From NCBI GenBank assembly GCA_025267735.1, contig CM046299.1:23024232-23088231 (forward strand): 64,000 nucleotides of DNA. Reading direction: 5' to 3'. Positions 1 through 13,400 of the stretch are shown here, in pieces. This DNA is from Mactra quadrangularis (lineage: Eukaryota > Mollusca > Bivalvia > Venerida > Mactridae). The position numbers were made by a program, and so were the translations under genes. The notes under the pieces were generated by a model. The model was not told the DNA's origin. It searched no databases and saw only the letters and a list, made by a program, of their open reading frames with translations. The first letter of the stretch is position 1; each line of letters starts with the position of its first letter.

Positions 1-406
1 GTTGCAATTTAATTAATTGTATTGTGAAGAAACTTTTAGAGGGCAGTATATTTTGATCATCCAGAACACTCAGTTCATACAAGTATTGATTTATGTGTTA
101 ATATGTATAAATTTTAATTAAAAACATTCCACTTATTCTTATTGTTGTCTTTTTCAATTAAGAACATATATTTTAAACATATATCCTTGTTAATTGATAA
201 ATTTAATTCAACTGTCAGAGGCGCTTACACTTACCCCTACTGATTTAAATATTATTATTTTCGAATTGTGTAAAATATTGTGTACCTTTTGAATATTATA
301 TCATAATTATGTTTATTATCCCTCTGACTTTGAACTGCAAAATTATGAATTTGACAGTTTATTAAAAAGGTGCACTGATATTGAAATTTTTCTCTACTAT
401 TTTCAG

Positions 407-430
407 GTGTACCTCCAAGTATAGAGAATA
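407..430 (+). CDS. Exon 1 in window: 24-nt linker microexon
   Basis: This exon lies between acceptor tattttcag and donor gtaagt, is phase 1 at both ends, and encodes GVPPSIEN. It links an unseen upstream domain to the vWA exon. Support is the perfect splice sites and frame; 24 nt alone would be weak. The DNA to its left (1-406) is intron with no recognisable gene. The next intron (431-1043) holds a degraded SINE. Confidence 0.7.
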
Positions 431-3400
431 GTAAGTTATTTAGTATTCAATTAAGACCATCCTGCCATTGTAATCTAAAAGGTGCAGTATGTGCAGTGCA
501 GTTTTGTTACCAGTCTAGGGGTCATGGGTTGATTCCCAGGCCGGGCATACTTTTGAGGAGCTTTTTCATCAAATAATTTCTTTGGCCATTCTTCCTCTTA
601 CAATTGATCATAAATCATGATGCTCAGTTGTCAATCTTTGACTCTTTGACATAAGTATGCGTCTAATAACTGGTTTGAGATTTGGCCTTTCCAGAAACAT
701 TGGGTATAGGGCCACGTATGGTTGCAACAAATGCAGTCTACAAAATTAGGCTATGAAAGTGGTTGTCCCGAACAGGTCATTTTAGCTGCTAGCACTATAT
801 CTTGTTCATAGAAATTTGGCTGCCCAAAAGAAAATTTAGATTGCCCTAGCAAGAAATGGGTTGTCTCGGGCAACTGGTCACCCTCTAATTTAATTGACTG
901 TAACTGTATATTTATTTTTGTTTTTATAACAAACACCATCAAATATCTGTATTATTTGTGCTTCATTTGGTTTTTTTCTAAATATACTTTAATCAAAGAA
1001 TTTTGGTGTGATAATAATATTATTATGATTTTTACTCTTACAGTTTGTGGATACAGAGATATAGATATCATCTTTGCATTTGGAATGTCTAGTTTTATTG
1101 ATGAATCAGATTTTATTGTGATGAAGAATGTAGCTAAACAAGTTATTGGTGTCTCGGATATAGACTCAGGATCTGTGAGAATAGCTTTCATTGTATTTGA
1201 TACACAAATGCTTCTCCAGACGTCACTAGATGATCCATTAATGTCAAGGTCATACCTTCACGGAGTCTTAGACAATATGAAATATCAACCATCATTGGCT
1301 AATATGTCCATTCTGTCTGTTGGATGGGAAAGTGCTCTCACTGTGTTCTCATCTGATGGAAACAACACTTCTACACCCAATCTACTTGTTATGATAGTCG
1401 ACAGTAATGTAAACATAGAGGATTCAAGATACAATATGACTCTAGCTAAGAAAACGGGTTTAGATATAGATATTATTGCTGTGGGTATGAATAATGGTAC
1501 AGAGTTACATGATTTAGCTCTGACTACTGAATATTCAAGCTTTACTGATCTACAAACTGACACTGCTCGATGGTACCATGATCCTACTTGCTGTAAGTGT
1601 TGTTTTTGGTATACAAAACCAGTCTTTACCTTAAATTTTTTCATGCACTAGCCCAATTTTATATATTTGATACATTGTAGTAATAGCAAAAAAAATACCT
1701 TAGCCCAATTTAAAAGTTTGACTGTAATAGCCAAGTTTATTTGCATTAAAGAAATAGCCTAATTTTCAAGGTTTGATAGCGTCAAATTACCAACTTGCTG
1801 TTGGCTATCACTTCATTACTTTGTACTCACAATTAAAGCCCCTATATCAAAAGTTACACTGTTTTTTGACTGCAAAGAAAATATACATTTATCTATTTTA
1901 AACACCTCTAATGAACAAGATTTTTTAAATAAGCACAAATATTGCTTAGATGTGTTCATGTTATTTATTGTATTTCAAAATGAAAGTAGATCGAAACCGA
2001 AAGTAGAATTCGGTTGTCAATACCCGAAACAATAATTTTGATCATACCATGTTAAAGATGAAGTCTTATTAGAGAAAAAAACTTACTCCGAATTACATAA
2101 TTAAGCTTTTAAACTAATTTGGATCAGGTATATCAAACATCAGGGTATAAATGAATATAGTGTGCTCTTATAAAAGTACCCCACTTTTTTAAGAATTGAA
2201 CACTTTGTCAAACTCAAATTTAGACAGCAGAAAGGTTTGAACTGTTCATAGTGTCTTAAATGCATGTTATATTTTGATAACTTCGTGGTTGTAAAGCTGT
2301 TTTCACGTCTACTGTTAATGAATACATCTTCATATAGTGGCTTTAATAGAAATAGGTAACCATATTTATGTATGTGGATTATGGTACAAATATCAAGTAT
2401 TTAAGACAGTGGGGTTAATGTATGTGCCACTGACAGTTAAATAAAGTTTAACAATATTAAATGATGTAATGTATGTCAGTGACTATGAAGGTACAAAAAG
2501 GTAATCACATTCAACATATGTAGTTGAATTTTTTAGCGTGGCATGCCAAAAGAAGAGTCTTGTGTCAAGATCAGGGATGAATAAATACTGTACCCACCAA
2601 AAGTTTGGAGACAAAAGAAATTTACTATAACTCTTGAATTTTTTATGGTTATTTTTGCTAAATCATTATTTTTAATATATTTATGTATGGTTTGTGATAA
2701 AATGAAAAGAAGCTTCATGAATGTAACACATTTATAAAATTCAGCATGTGACATCCTAAAGCCTCCAAAACCACTTAAATCGTAATTATTTTCCATAGCA
2801 TAGCTTTTATGCTTTTTTGTAGTCTTAGTTATGATTATAAAGATAACCAAAAAATAATGCAAAACTAAAAAGCATATCAAAATTAGCAGTTACCTTAATT
2901 AGGATAAAAGCTATTCAGTAGGCCTACAATCTGAAAATGTCTCCAAACTTTTGGTGGGTACTGTATATTCAGAAGTTTTCTTTGAAAACTTATTTTTATA
3001 ATTTGAGATGATATATAGGAATGAGTATTACTTAACAATTAAATGTGTTTTTAAAGAAATAAATACTTTTAATTTTTATGTTAAATTTTCAGACTAACAA
3101 GTTTAATACCACCCAAAAAGGGCTAGTCCAAAGTAAAGTACAAAAACATGCCATGTTTACATAGTTAATGTACCTATATTTCAGATTGTCCTGACATAGA
3201 TAACCTAACCAATGGTACAGTAATAATGGAAGGTCAATATTTACTAGATACAGCAAGTTTCTCCTGTGATGAAGGCTATGATCTGGTTGGTGATAGAGAG
3301 GTACAATGTATGTATGATGGACAATGGAGTGCAGAAATACCTGTTTGTACACCAAAAGGTGGGTTAAACTTAGGTTGACATTTTGCTTGCTATCTATATG

Positions 3401-4394
3401 ATTTCATTTTACTGGATATTTTTAATGACTTTTATCAGTAAGTTTTGACTATTTATAACATAATAAGTTGACAGTATAAATTTACTCCTGCAGCTCTGAA
3501 ACTGTTGATTAAGTTACTATAACATAACCCAAGCCTTCTACTAATGTTTACTGTATATACAACTACAAGTCAAATTATGTGACTTAACACTGGTGTGCAC
3601 TGTGTGTTAACTCCTTCTGCATCATAAAGGAGTTTGTCTTTTATAGTCTCAGCAGGATCATTTGTCAAAAAAAAAAGGCTGAATAATGTCAATTTGATGC
3701 ACATATATATGACTCCATACCCATTGACCTGCGATTGTATAATACAGTCAGACAAGTGTGTCTCTAGTTGAAGTCATACATATGTATTTGCGCCAAATGA
3801 CCAATGATTATATTACAGTTACTTACTCCATATACAATAATGCTATCTGACTATTATGACCATCATTAATGTATTTATAATAGAGAAGTCTTAATGTAGG
3901 GACTTTTTCATCTCAAATTGGGCATAATTATGGGACTTAAAAATTATCATTCACATGATTTTGCAATAACCAAGGTAGTCTTTATAGTGGCACTTTCCTG
4001 TATTGTAAACACTTGTACTATGAATATTCAAAGCCCTTATCCTTTAACACTGTCTTAACATTTGTATTTCTAGCTCCTTCTAAGACAATGGATTTAGTAT
4101 TACGTTTAAATATCTCTACAACACCAGATTTAAACAATAATGAGACATACAATGCTTACATGGAAGCTGTCAGAATAGCAGTAAGTTATATCTTGTTTTA
4201 ATTCTATCTCTGTAGACAGATATCTTATGGACCGCTGTAATGGGATCTCTCAACATTGCACAAGAGCCAGATCATTTGTTGCAAAGTGTTTTATGAAAAA
4301 AATGTCAGCTGAATGTGATCTGTCTTGAGCTTCCCAGATGAAAATAATTGTGTGAGCAGAGAGTGTTAGACTGAACTTTAATTAGATTGGTATA

Positions 4395-4427
<33 letters not shown>

Positions 4428-4434
4428 GTGATGG

Positions 4435-4486
<52 letters not shown>

Positions 4487-7400
4487 ATTAATAATGATAA
4501 TATTTATTTTACGAGGCTACACATTTGGATAAAACCAATCTTACATGTGGACCTTTGGTAAAACATGTACAAGTTATTTGCATTACTTACTTTATATGTC
4601 TATGAGCAAATTATTCCAATTAGTAAGGTTATATCCTTATATACACATATTCAACTTGTTTGTTCATTGTGGAATTATCATTTTTATGTATTTATCTTAT
4701 GAATATAAATATATTTTAGCTTGAAGAACATTATGGTAACTGGATGAAGAATGGATCTGTTGAAATTTCTATCAAATTTTTAAGGTATATTCCATGATTA
4801 ATTGTTACAGTAGGACTTTTTCATTTTATTGTTGTAGCAGAGGTATAATACAGCACTTGTACCCCCTTGCCTTCAAGCTAGCTTTTATGGGGACATGGTA
4901 GAGTGTTTGCTTATGACTCAAGAGGTCCTGGGTTCGAATCTCAGTTAGGACCATGGATTTTTATCGGGTTACATTGTTATACCCCCCCCCCCCAAAAAAA
5001 GTGTGTGTTTCACCATTTCACCATTATTTCAAGAATGAAATAAATTCATTAAAAGAGATTAAATGATCCACAGCTGTGTTTAGTACAGCTGAATTTATAT
5101 ATTTTATTATATTTGTAGCACTGGTAGTTTGATTGTATCTTTTACTGTTAACGTCACCAACAATGTAGAATCAGCTGAAACTTTTGCTCAGGCAACATCT
5201 AACTTATCTAGTGAAGGAAGTACAATAACTGTGTTAAATGATACATTATCTACTGTAGAGTTACTGTTTGGAGAGGATTCAGGTGGGGTTTTATAGTTCA
5301 TCATGTTTACCTGGTACACAAATTTATATTATGTACATTTGATAGTCTCCGACTTTATAGTGCTGAATTTGCAATTTGAAGACTATGCATTTTTGACCAC
5401 AAGAAAATTGACTAGTAATTGGCCATTCATATTCAATTATATCTGAAATCTGACAAAAATTTAACTTATGTTTGACTCTAAACATCACTCTTTTAAGAAT
5501 GACGAGTTGCATCATAGGTTTTCACATAATGCATCATTATTGAGTATGTGAACCCTTATTAAATTCAAAATAATTCATCACATAGCTAAGCATATTTGAT
5601 AAAAAATTTGCACCCAACTTATCTAATACTAAAGATTGATGACTGCAAATCACTATTAACCCTTACTGATAGAGGATTTGAGAATTTTGAGCCTGGCAAC
5701 TAATCATTGCTCAACTACGTTAGAAAGTTAACAGTAGCTTCAGAATGAGAGGAGTCATTTTATCTAATATCAGTATAGTTTGTTATGACTATTACTTATA
5801 ATTTTTTATGGACAACTATCTTGAACTACATGTACATTGTTTATGTGTAATAATTACTGGTACATACAGTCAAACCTGCCTTAGCGACCCTCTGTATAAT
5901 GTGACTATCTGTCAATTGCGACCTAATTTGGTGTCTCCCGTGACATTTTCCTACATATTAAACCTGTATATTACAATCCTCTGTCTAATGTGACAAGTGA
6001 CCTATGAAATTGAGGCTGAAAATGCATCCGACTCTGTGTATAAGGACCGTGTCAAGGGAGAGGAGAGAGCCAAATTCCTGTTCCAACAACATCGGAAGCA
6101 ATAGACTTAGCATCCAAACTTAAATTATATTCCCAACATACAGGAAATGTTGAACTAATGGATTTAGCCGCCAGTATGAGTGACAAATTTGTAGAACTGT
6201 CGTTAGTGAAACGCAAACAGACAAAAATTAGTGACTTTTTCTCAAGCAGGACCTCCTGAGTGCCATAAAAACTTGATAAAGACTTGTTTTCTTAGGGCAA
6301 CATGTATTTTATAGATATTATAGGTTTTATAGATTTTATACATTTTATAGATTTTAAAGATTTTAAACATTTTTAACATTAACCTTTGTGTTGGATACAT
6401 TGTACTTCTGAATAGCTTGTTAAATAAATAGTGTACACAAAACTTAAGTTGTATTTGTACCCTGCGTATTGTGACCCTCTGTCTAATGTGACTTTTTTGG
6501 CTAACTCCGAGTAAAGGTCACAATACACAGGTTTGACTGTAGTACATAAATTTCTGTGACAACCAGAAATTTATGCCCAAACAAAAATACAGCAAAAGAA
6601 ACAATATTTTCTCTCACATGTCTCAAACAATTAGATAGGTCAGTGCAAAAAGTCTGCTTTCTTCTTCATATACCATGTAGCTAGACTAGTTTCTCTATGA
6701 ACCATTAAACCGTTATAGTCATGGTTTCACTAATGATGATTATTAGCCAGATTTTTCAGGGAAAAAATTTGGCTAATAGTTAGGCGAAACACGGGTGGGT
6801 GGGCGGTCAGGCGGGCTTCGGGTGTCGTTAACAATTGCGTTAAAGTTTTTCTTTTCCATATATTTCTACCATTTATCGTCAGATCTTTATGAAACTTCAT
6901 ACAATGATAACATACCATGTGATGAACAGAATTAGAAAGTAACCACAACTCTACCTGCCTTTATTATGACATATTTCCCTTAAATCTGGCTTTAATGTGG
7001 TTTCCACATTACATTTCTTGTTTTAATTTTTTAGTTGATTTATCAACAATTGATATCCAACAAGCTACATGTTTAACATTTGAAGAAATCAATGGTCAAT
7101 GTGATATTGGTTATATTTGTGGAATGGTGAATGATACAGTCCCTTCATGCCTGTAAGTATTCTGTGTGACTAGTTATTTGATAACCATATTGTTTGACTC
7201 TAACATATTATTGTACAAGATTGTAAAGTTGGCTGAACTTGTATATGAAAGCAAACTTTGTAAAGTTGGCTGAACTTGTATATGAAAGCAAACTTTGTAA
7301 AGTTGGCTGAATTTGTATATGCCATAATATGGAAGCAGACTTTGTAAAGTTGGCTGAACTTGTATATGGAAGCAGACTTTGTAAAGTTGGTTTAACTTGT

Positions 7401-10400
7401 ATATGGAAGCAGACTTTGTAAAGTTGGCTGAACTTGTATATGGAAGCAGACTTTGTAAAGTTGGTTTAACTTGTATATGGAAGCAGACTTTGTAAAGTTG
7501 GCTGAACTTGTATATGGAAGCAGACTTTGTAAAGTTGGTTTAACTTGTATATGGAAGCAGACTTTGTAAAGTTGGCTGAACTTGTATATGAAAGCAGACT
7601 TTGTAAAGTTGGTTTAACTTGTATATGGAAGCAGTGTTTTTAAGGTTGACTGAACTTGTATATGGAAGCAAACTTTGTAAAGTTGGCTGAACTTGTATAT
7701 GAAAGCAGACTTTGTAAAGTTGGCTGAACTTGTATATGAAAGCAAACTTTGTAAAGTTGGCTGAACTTGTATATGGAAGCAGACTTTAAACCGCACTTAT
7801 TATTTTAAATTTAAAAATTATGCATTACATTACATGTGCATCATGAAAAATGAAGAAGCCTTTGTGATAGATTCCTCTTCAAGTGATGATGATAGCTGTG
7901 CAACTGACACTGCCAATGAAGCTGAATGATTTTGACATTGTTTGTTTAGTTGTGATTTACTTTTATTTTCAAAAAATACTGAAAAAATAAAACAAATATT
8001 AAGAAAATGAAAAAATGCTTACCATACTTAGAATAATATGGCAGCTTAGATGTTCTGTAGCATTTCACTGTAGCTATTGGACTATTCAGCCAGATGAGAT
8101 ATTGACACTAATTAACCAAAACATGGTATTTTCTACGGCAAAATTCTATGTATGGAAAGTGGAAATTAATATATACAGCGTGCAATAACCATGTAATTAT
8201 GCAATTGGACAGTTCAATATAATCGTACAATAATATCAATTTGAATAATGCATAAATATTGAGGTCTTAGTAAACTTGCTACCTTTAACGTCTTGATATA
8301 TTTACTTATTTTCTTATCTTTATCTTTTTTTTCAGGCCTGATCCTAACACAGGTAAATAATAGTAATTTTTAAAAATGGTATTCTTGTTTAAATTAGTTT
8401 TCATTAATTTCATTTCATTTTATCATTTTTTAACGGTTAATAGTGAAGTACCACTACATTGTATAAGGACAATTAAAATTGATGGTCTTCATAGTGGAAT
8501 GGTCTTAATGAGGGCCATTGTCTTTTCAATTTGAGCATTTGGGAATTAAATGTCGTCAATAATTGTATGATTTTTCCAGAAACAAGATGGTCTTTATAGC
8601 TGAACTTTACTGTATTGTATTTAGGGATATATGTGTGTGCTTTTTTAGAGCTAAACTACCTTCATGAACAAACGCTCTCTGCACTAAAACATAAAAACTG
8701 CCTGTTCATTTCAACTGCCAATTTTTACTTGTATAGCAATTTTTCGTCACTATAGCTGCTCTCACTTTTTATTTTCATTGTATACAATCACCGTAGTAGT
8801 TTTCTAAATATTCTGAATAATCTTATTACTATTACAGATTGTGGATATCCAGGGTCATTTCTGTTTGGATATTTTGACATAGCTAATGGTACAACACTTG
8901 GTAAAACAGCAGAATACAGTTGTAATGTAGGTTATATACTAGATGGTAATACAACTAGACATTGTGGTATCAACGGTAAATGGCAACCTGAGGCACCAAC
9001 CTGTAATCCTGTTGGTATGTAGGATTGTGCTTTATATAGGGCAAAATTTATTTATATATTAAATAGACTATGTATGTGGAATTCAAATATTTTTGTTTTC
9101 CTCCGCAGTGCTAACAAACTTTCACCATTGCAATGAAAATATGTGTACTAAGTACAATAAGATTTAATTGGTATTTTGTGCTTTTCAGCAATAATGTAGA
9201 ACAAACTTTGTATGTACCGCCTGTGCATGGACTGAAAAACCAGCAAACTTGAGTTCCTTATTAAGTCTATTGTATAATACTTCTGAACTCTTAAGTTTTT
9301 TTTCAGTGTTTGTATAAAAAAGATAGAATTGGATATTAGTAAATGTGTAGTAATTATGAAGTTTTAACTTCTGCAAAATAGAAAACCTAGCCCTAAGCCA
9401 GTGTGGCATATGGGTGAGGGTAAACAAACATCCCTTACTTCAAATTGACTCTTTGAATGATTTCTGAATCAATCCTTGTATTTAACATATTTTATCTTTA
9501 TCAATAAAAGTGTGGCTTAATGTCAATATCTATATACTTGTACAATGTATATCCAGTTCTAGGGCTGTCACGATATAAATCAGTATACCGGTACAGTAAA
9601 ACTCGGATATAACATACTCACTGGGCCATAGAAATAAGGTATGTTATAACCGAGGTATGTTATATCCATATAGCCTACTAAGTATGTAATATATAAGGAT
9701 GAAAAACGGGCCAGAAAAAATGGTATGTTGTAACCAAGTGTATGTTATAACCGAGTATGTTATATCCGAGTTTTACTGTATAATGCAATATGCAGATGCG
9801 GCAATACGTACCGCGGTACAAATTTAAAGTACCAATATTTAGCAGTACTTTTTATTTCATTTGGAAATTATTCCTTTGTGAAATGAAAGTAGTAAAACGT
9901 CAGTTTTCCATGATTTTTTTCAAATATTTAACAGATCAGTGAGCATTCCATTGGTTGTACCGAACTTGTACAAAACATGTTCTTGAATCAAATACTTCAG
10001 GACAGGAAGTTATGAAACAAGCATGGTGTCCAGAAGCTTGATTGTTATCATGTTCTGTAGCGAAGGGGGTGATTGTTTGTTCAACCAAGCATCTTTTTTA
10101 TATGCAAAACATATATCACATTCCTAAATGACTGTATAGACAGAAAGATTCTATCAGTAGCTGCATGTTAGATTTGCAATGTTTCTGTTTAATACGGGGA
10201 GGCACAACAAATCAAAAACCAACAAAATATCATGGTATGTATTGCGATACAGTGCTAGCGTATTGCAATATATCGTGATACGCTTCTGGCGTATCGTGAC
10301 AGCCCCATCGAGTTCTATTTGTTTTATACATTTTGAAATTTATCAGAAATATTTTAAAAATGTTATTATAGACTTTTATTGCCCCCATGAAAGTTTCAAA

Positions 10401-13400
10401 TTGAACATTGATGAGTTTATTGTTTCATAGTGTAACTAATATAACTGAACTGGTTCAGCATAAAATTATAGCAATCTGAGTAAAAAGTTACTTACTGTTG
10501 ATATATTTAATTCTATTCTATTTGTAGATTGTGGAAATCTAACTACACCATTGAATGGTTATATTGCATCTAGTCAAGGAACAACATTTGGACAGTTGAC
10601 AATGTTCGCTTGTGACTTCGGTTTTACTGGCATTGGCACAGATACCCTTAGGTGTTTGGAGAATGGTAATTGGAGTGCAGAGGTTCCATCATGTGAGATT
10701 ATTCCTGATTATTGTGGCAATGTATCTACGCTAGAGAACGGCGCCATGAGTTTTTCTAATGGCTCACAAATCGACAGTGTTGTTACATTTGAATGTAACT
10801 TAGGATACACATTGTTTGGGTCTACAACTAAAGTTTGTAGTAGCAACGCAAATTGGGAACCCCAAATTAATACAACCTGTTTAATAAATGGTAGGTTTAT
10901 GAAATTATCAACAACATCATTTCTATGAAAAGCATTGCTTAATATACTTTTGTTAATATGTATCATTTTAAGTGATTTTGTTAGAAAATATAACCATGCA
11001 GAAACTTGTAAGAAATAATAAGATGATATGATTGGTAGATGATTATAGTATGGGCCAATGAGAGAGGGCCTGATCAGCATGGGATTAAGTTATGGTTTAG
11101 TTTAGTTTATATTAATTTATTTTAGTTTGATTGTGAAACAAGTTCTTACAACTTAAATTGATCACTTTTGAGTCTGCTTCCTGGTCACCCAGTACTAAGC
11201 TAGTAGGATAAAGTTTCTTGCTCAAGGAAACAATGGGGTAGGTTTTGGATGGGATTCGAACCAACATGGAACTAGCTAAAGTAAAGATTCAAAAGCAAGA
11301 ACACTTTTGTGACAAACCAGGTGGACCACCCATCAAAATCTACATTTTTGCTGTCTTTAGGCTTGTTTTACCTAATTTTCTATGATGTGTTTACATAGAT
11401 ATGTAAAGGACGAGTGCTAGGTTGGATGTTGGGCCTATATAGATAGATAAAACTGTAAAGTTCAAGAGTTCAAGCCTTCAAACTTTCCCTGTACATATAA
11501 GTGAATCATCTATTTTTGTGTTGCATTACAGATTGTGGATCATTGGAAGCTCCAGAAAATGGTTTTATAAACATAAATGAAACAACATATGGTGAAGTGG
11601 CATCATTTAAATGTCAACCACAGTTTGTCTTAGCTGGTGAGAGGTCACTAACATGTACTCACCATGGTAACTGGAGTGCAGACGTACCAACCTGTTACCT
11701 GCTGTCTGAATTCTGTGGATTACTGCTAGATCCTCAACATGGACGTCAAACTGTACTAGCAACATCACCTACGGAGCTAGAGGCTGTGTTTGTTTGTAAT
11801 ACAGGATATAAACTTGTTGGTCCAGAAACAAGAACATGTTCTAGTGCTAATGGCACCTGGATTCCTGATGAAGCTTCAACCTGTGAGTTAAAGGATTGTG
11901 GTCCATTGTTTAACCCAGAGAATGGTAATGTTGATCAATCAGCTGGTACCACGTACGGGCAGGTTGTATATTATTCATGTAGCGCAGGGTACCAGCTATT
12001 GGGGGATGAACAAGCTGTATGTAATGCTGATGGTCAATGGAGTAACCCACCTATTTGTCAAGTCACAAGTAAGTTGATTAAAATAATAGACTATATTTGG
12101 AATTCAAATGTTTAGTGTTTTCCCTAAGGTACATGTACTAACAAAATTTCACTGATACAATTAAGATAATATGTACAAAGCACAATAGGGTTTAATCTGT
12201 GTTTCATGCTTTTCAGCAATAATATGTTAAACACGTTTGTACTGTCTGTGCTCAGCTGGAAAATCCATGAGTTGGAATTCTGAATTTGGTCAATTGCCCA
12301 ATCTTCTTTTTTAATTTGGATAAGGGATACTTTTACATGTAATGTCAAGTTATGGTCCCCAAAACAATTGTTATGTCAAGCTGAAAGAGGGGACAGATTT
12401 ATACCTAGCATAATTGTTGCTTAACTAAGTACAAACCTAGTGTATGCTTGAAACATGTACATAACAATGATTGATCCATTCTTTTCTATCTATTAAACAT
12501 TTTTCTTTTACGAAGATCAATATCCACTTAGGTATTGTTTTCTGTAAATTATTTTTAGGAGGTTTGTAATTTAAACTCTGTTACATCTGGAAAGTGGCAT
12601 TTGGCTGCGGCCTAGTGCTTTTTCTTTTACTTATGAATGAACGGCCCTTTTCAGCTGCTTTCTTGAGTCCATATTGGCAGCCTTGTATTGGGAAAATTTG
12701 AAAATTTCCTATTTCAATATTATGCTTACAATGTCCTATATTGTTGATGATTATTTTTAGTCGGATTTTTCGACGAAACATATGGCTAAAAGTTTTGCAA
12801 AACACGGGTGGGCTGATCCGGTGTCCAGTGTCGTTAACAGTTGCTTTATAGTTTTCTTTACCATATATTTCTGCTATTCATTGTCAGATCTTTATGAAAC
12901 TTCATACAATGATAACACGCCATGTGATAAACAGAATTAGAAAATAACCTTAACTCTACCAGTCCTTTGTTATGGATTATTTCCCTTTGTGATTGTTGTG
13001 TTCAAATTTTTTATCTGGGTTTAATGTGGTTACCAAATTACATTTCTTGTTACAGATTGTGGTGGTCTTCCACATCCAGAGAATGGTCAAGTTACTGCTG
13101 AGACTACTACGTTTGGTCAGATGGCTGTTTATAGATGTAACAATGGATATGATATCACTGGTGTTACCAGACGTATTTGTCTTACTGATGGATCATGGTC
13201 AGGAAAAGAACCAGATTGTTACCCTAAAGGTAATGTTAAATACAAGATGCTTGAACTCGAAGGGTTTATTTCTATAACTCACAGATAAATCCAACCCGGG
13301 TCAGTAGTGCAGTTGGTAACGCGCCTGGATTTGGAATCTAGTGTCTGGGTTGGAATCCCACCCAGGGAGGTTATACCCTTCCATAAAAAGTTGACTATGA

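Noticed and set aside
212..2445. One large transposon bounded by 'caactgtcag' at 212 and 'ctgacagtta' at 2436
   Set aside because: It would contain coding exons 1 and 2; more likely two separate fragments of the small MITE family seen at 44476 and 51787.
2533..2880. Minus-strand 115-codon frame
   Set aside because: It lies within the mariner-type MITE and has no domain; chance open frame.
7205..7788. CRISPR-like array
   Set aside because: Units are directly adjacent without unique spacers, in an animal intron; a plain minisatellite.
7614..7796. Minus-strand frame with repeating 'YKVCFHIQVQ'
   Set aside because: Produced by the 37-bp minisatellite; the unit is not a multiple of three, so no stable repeat protein results.
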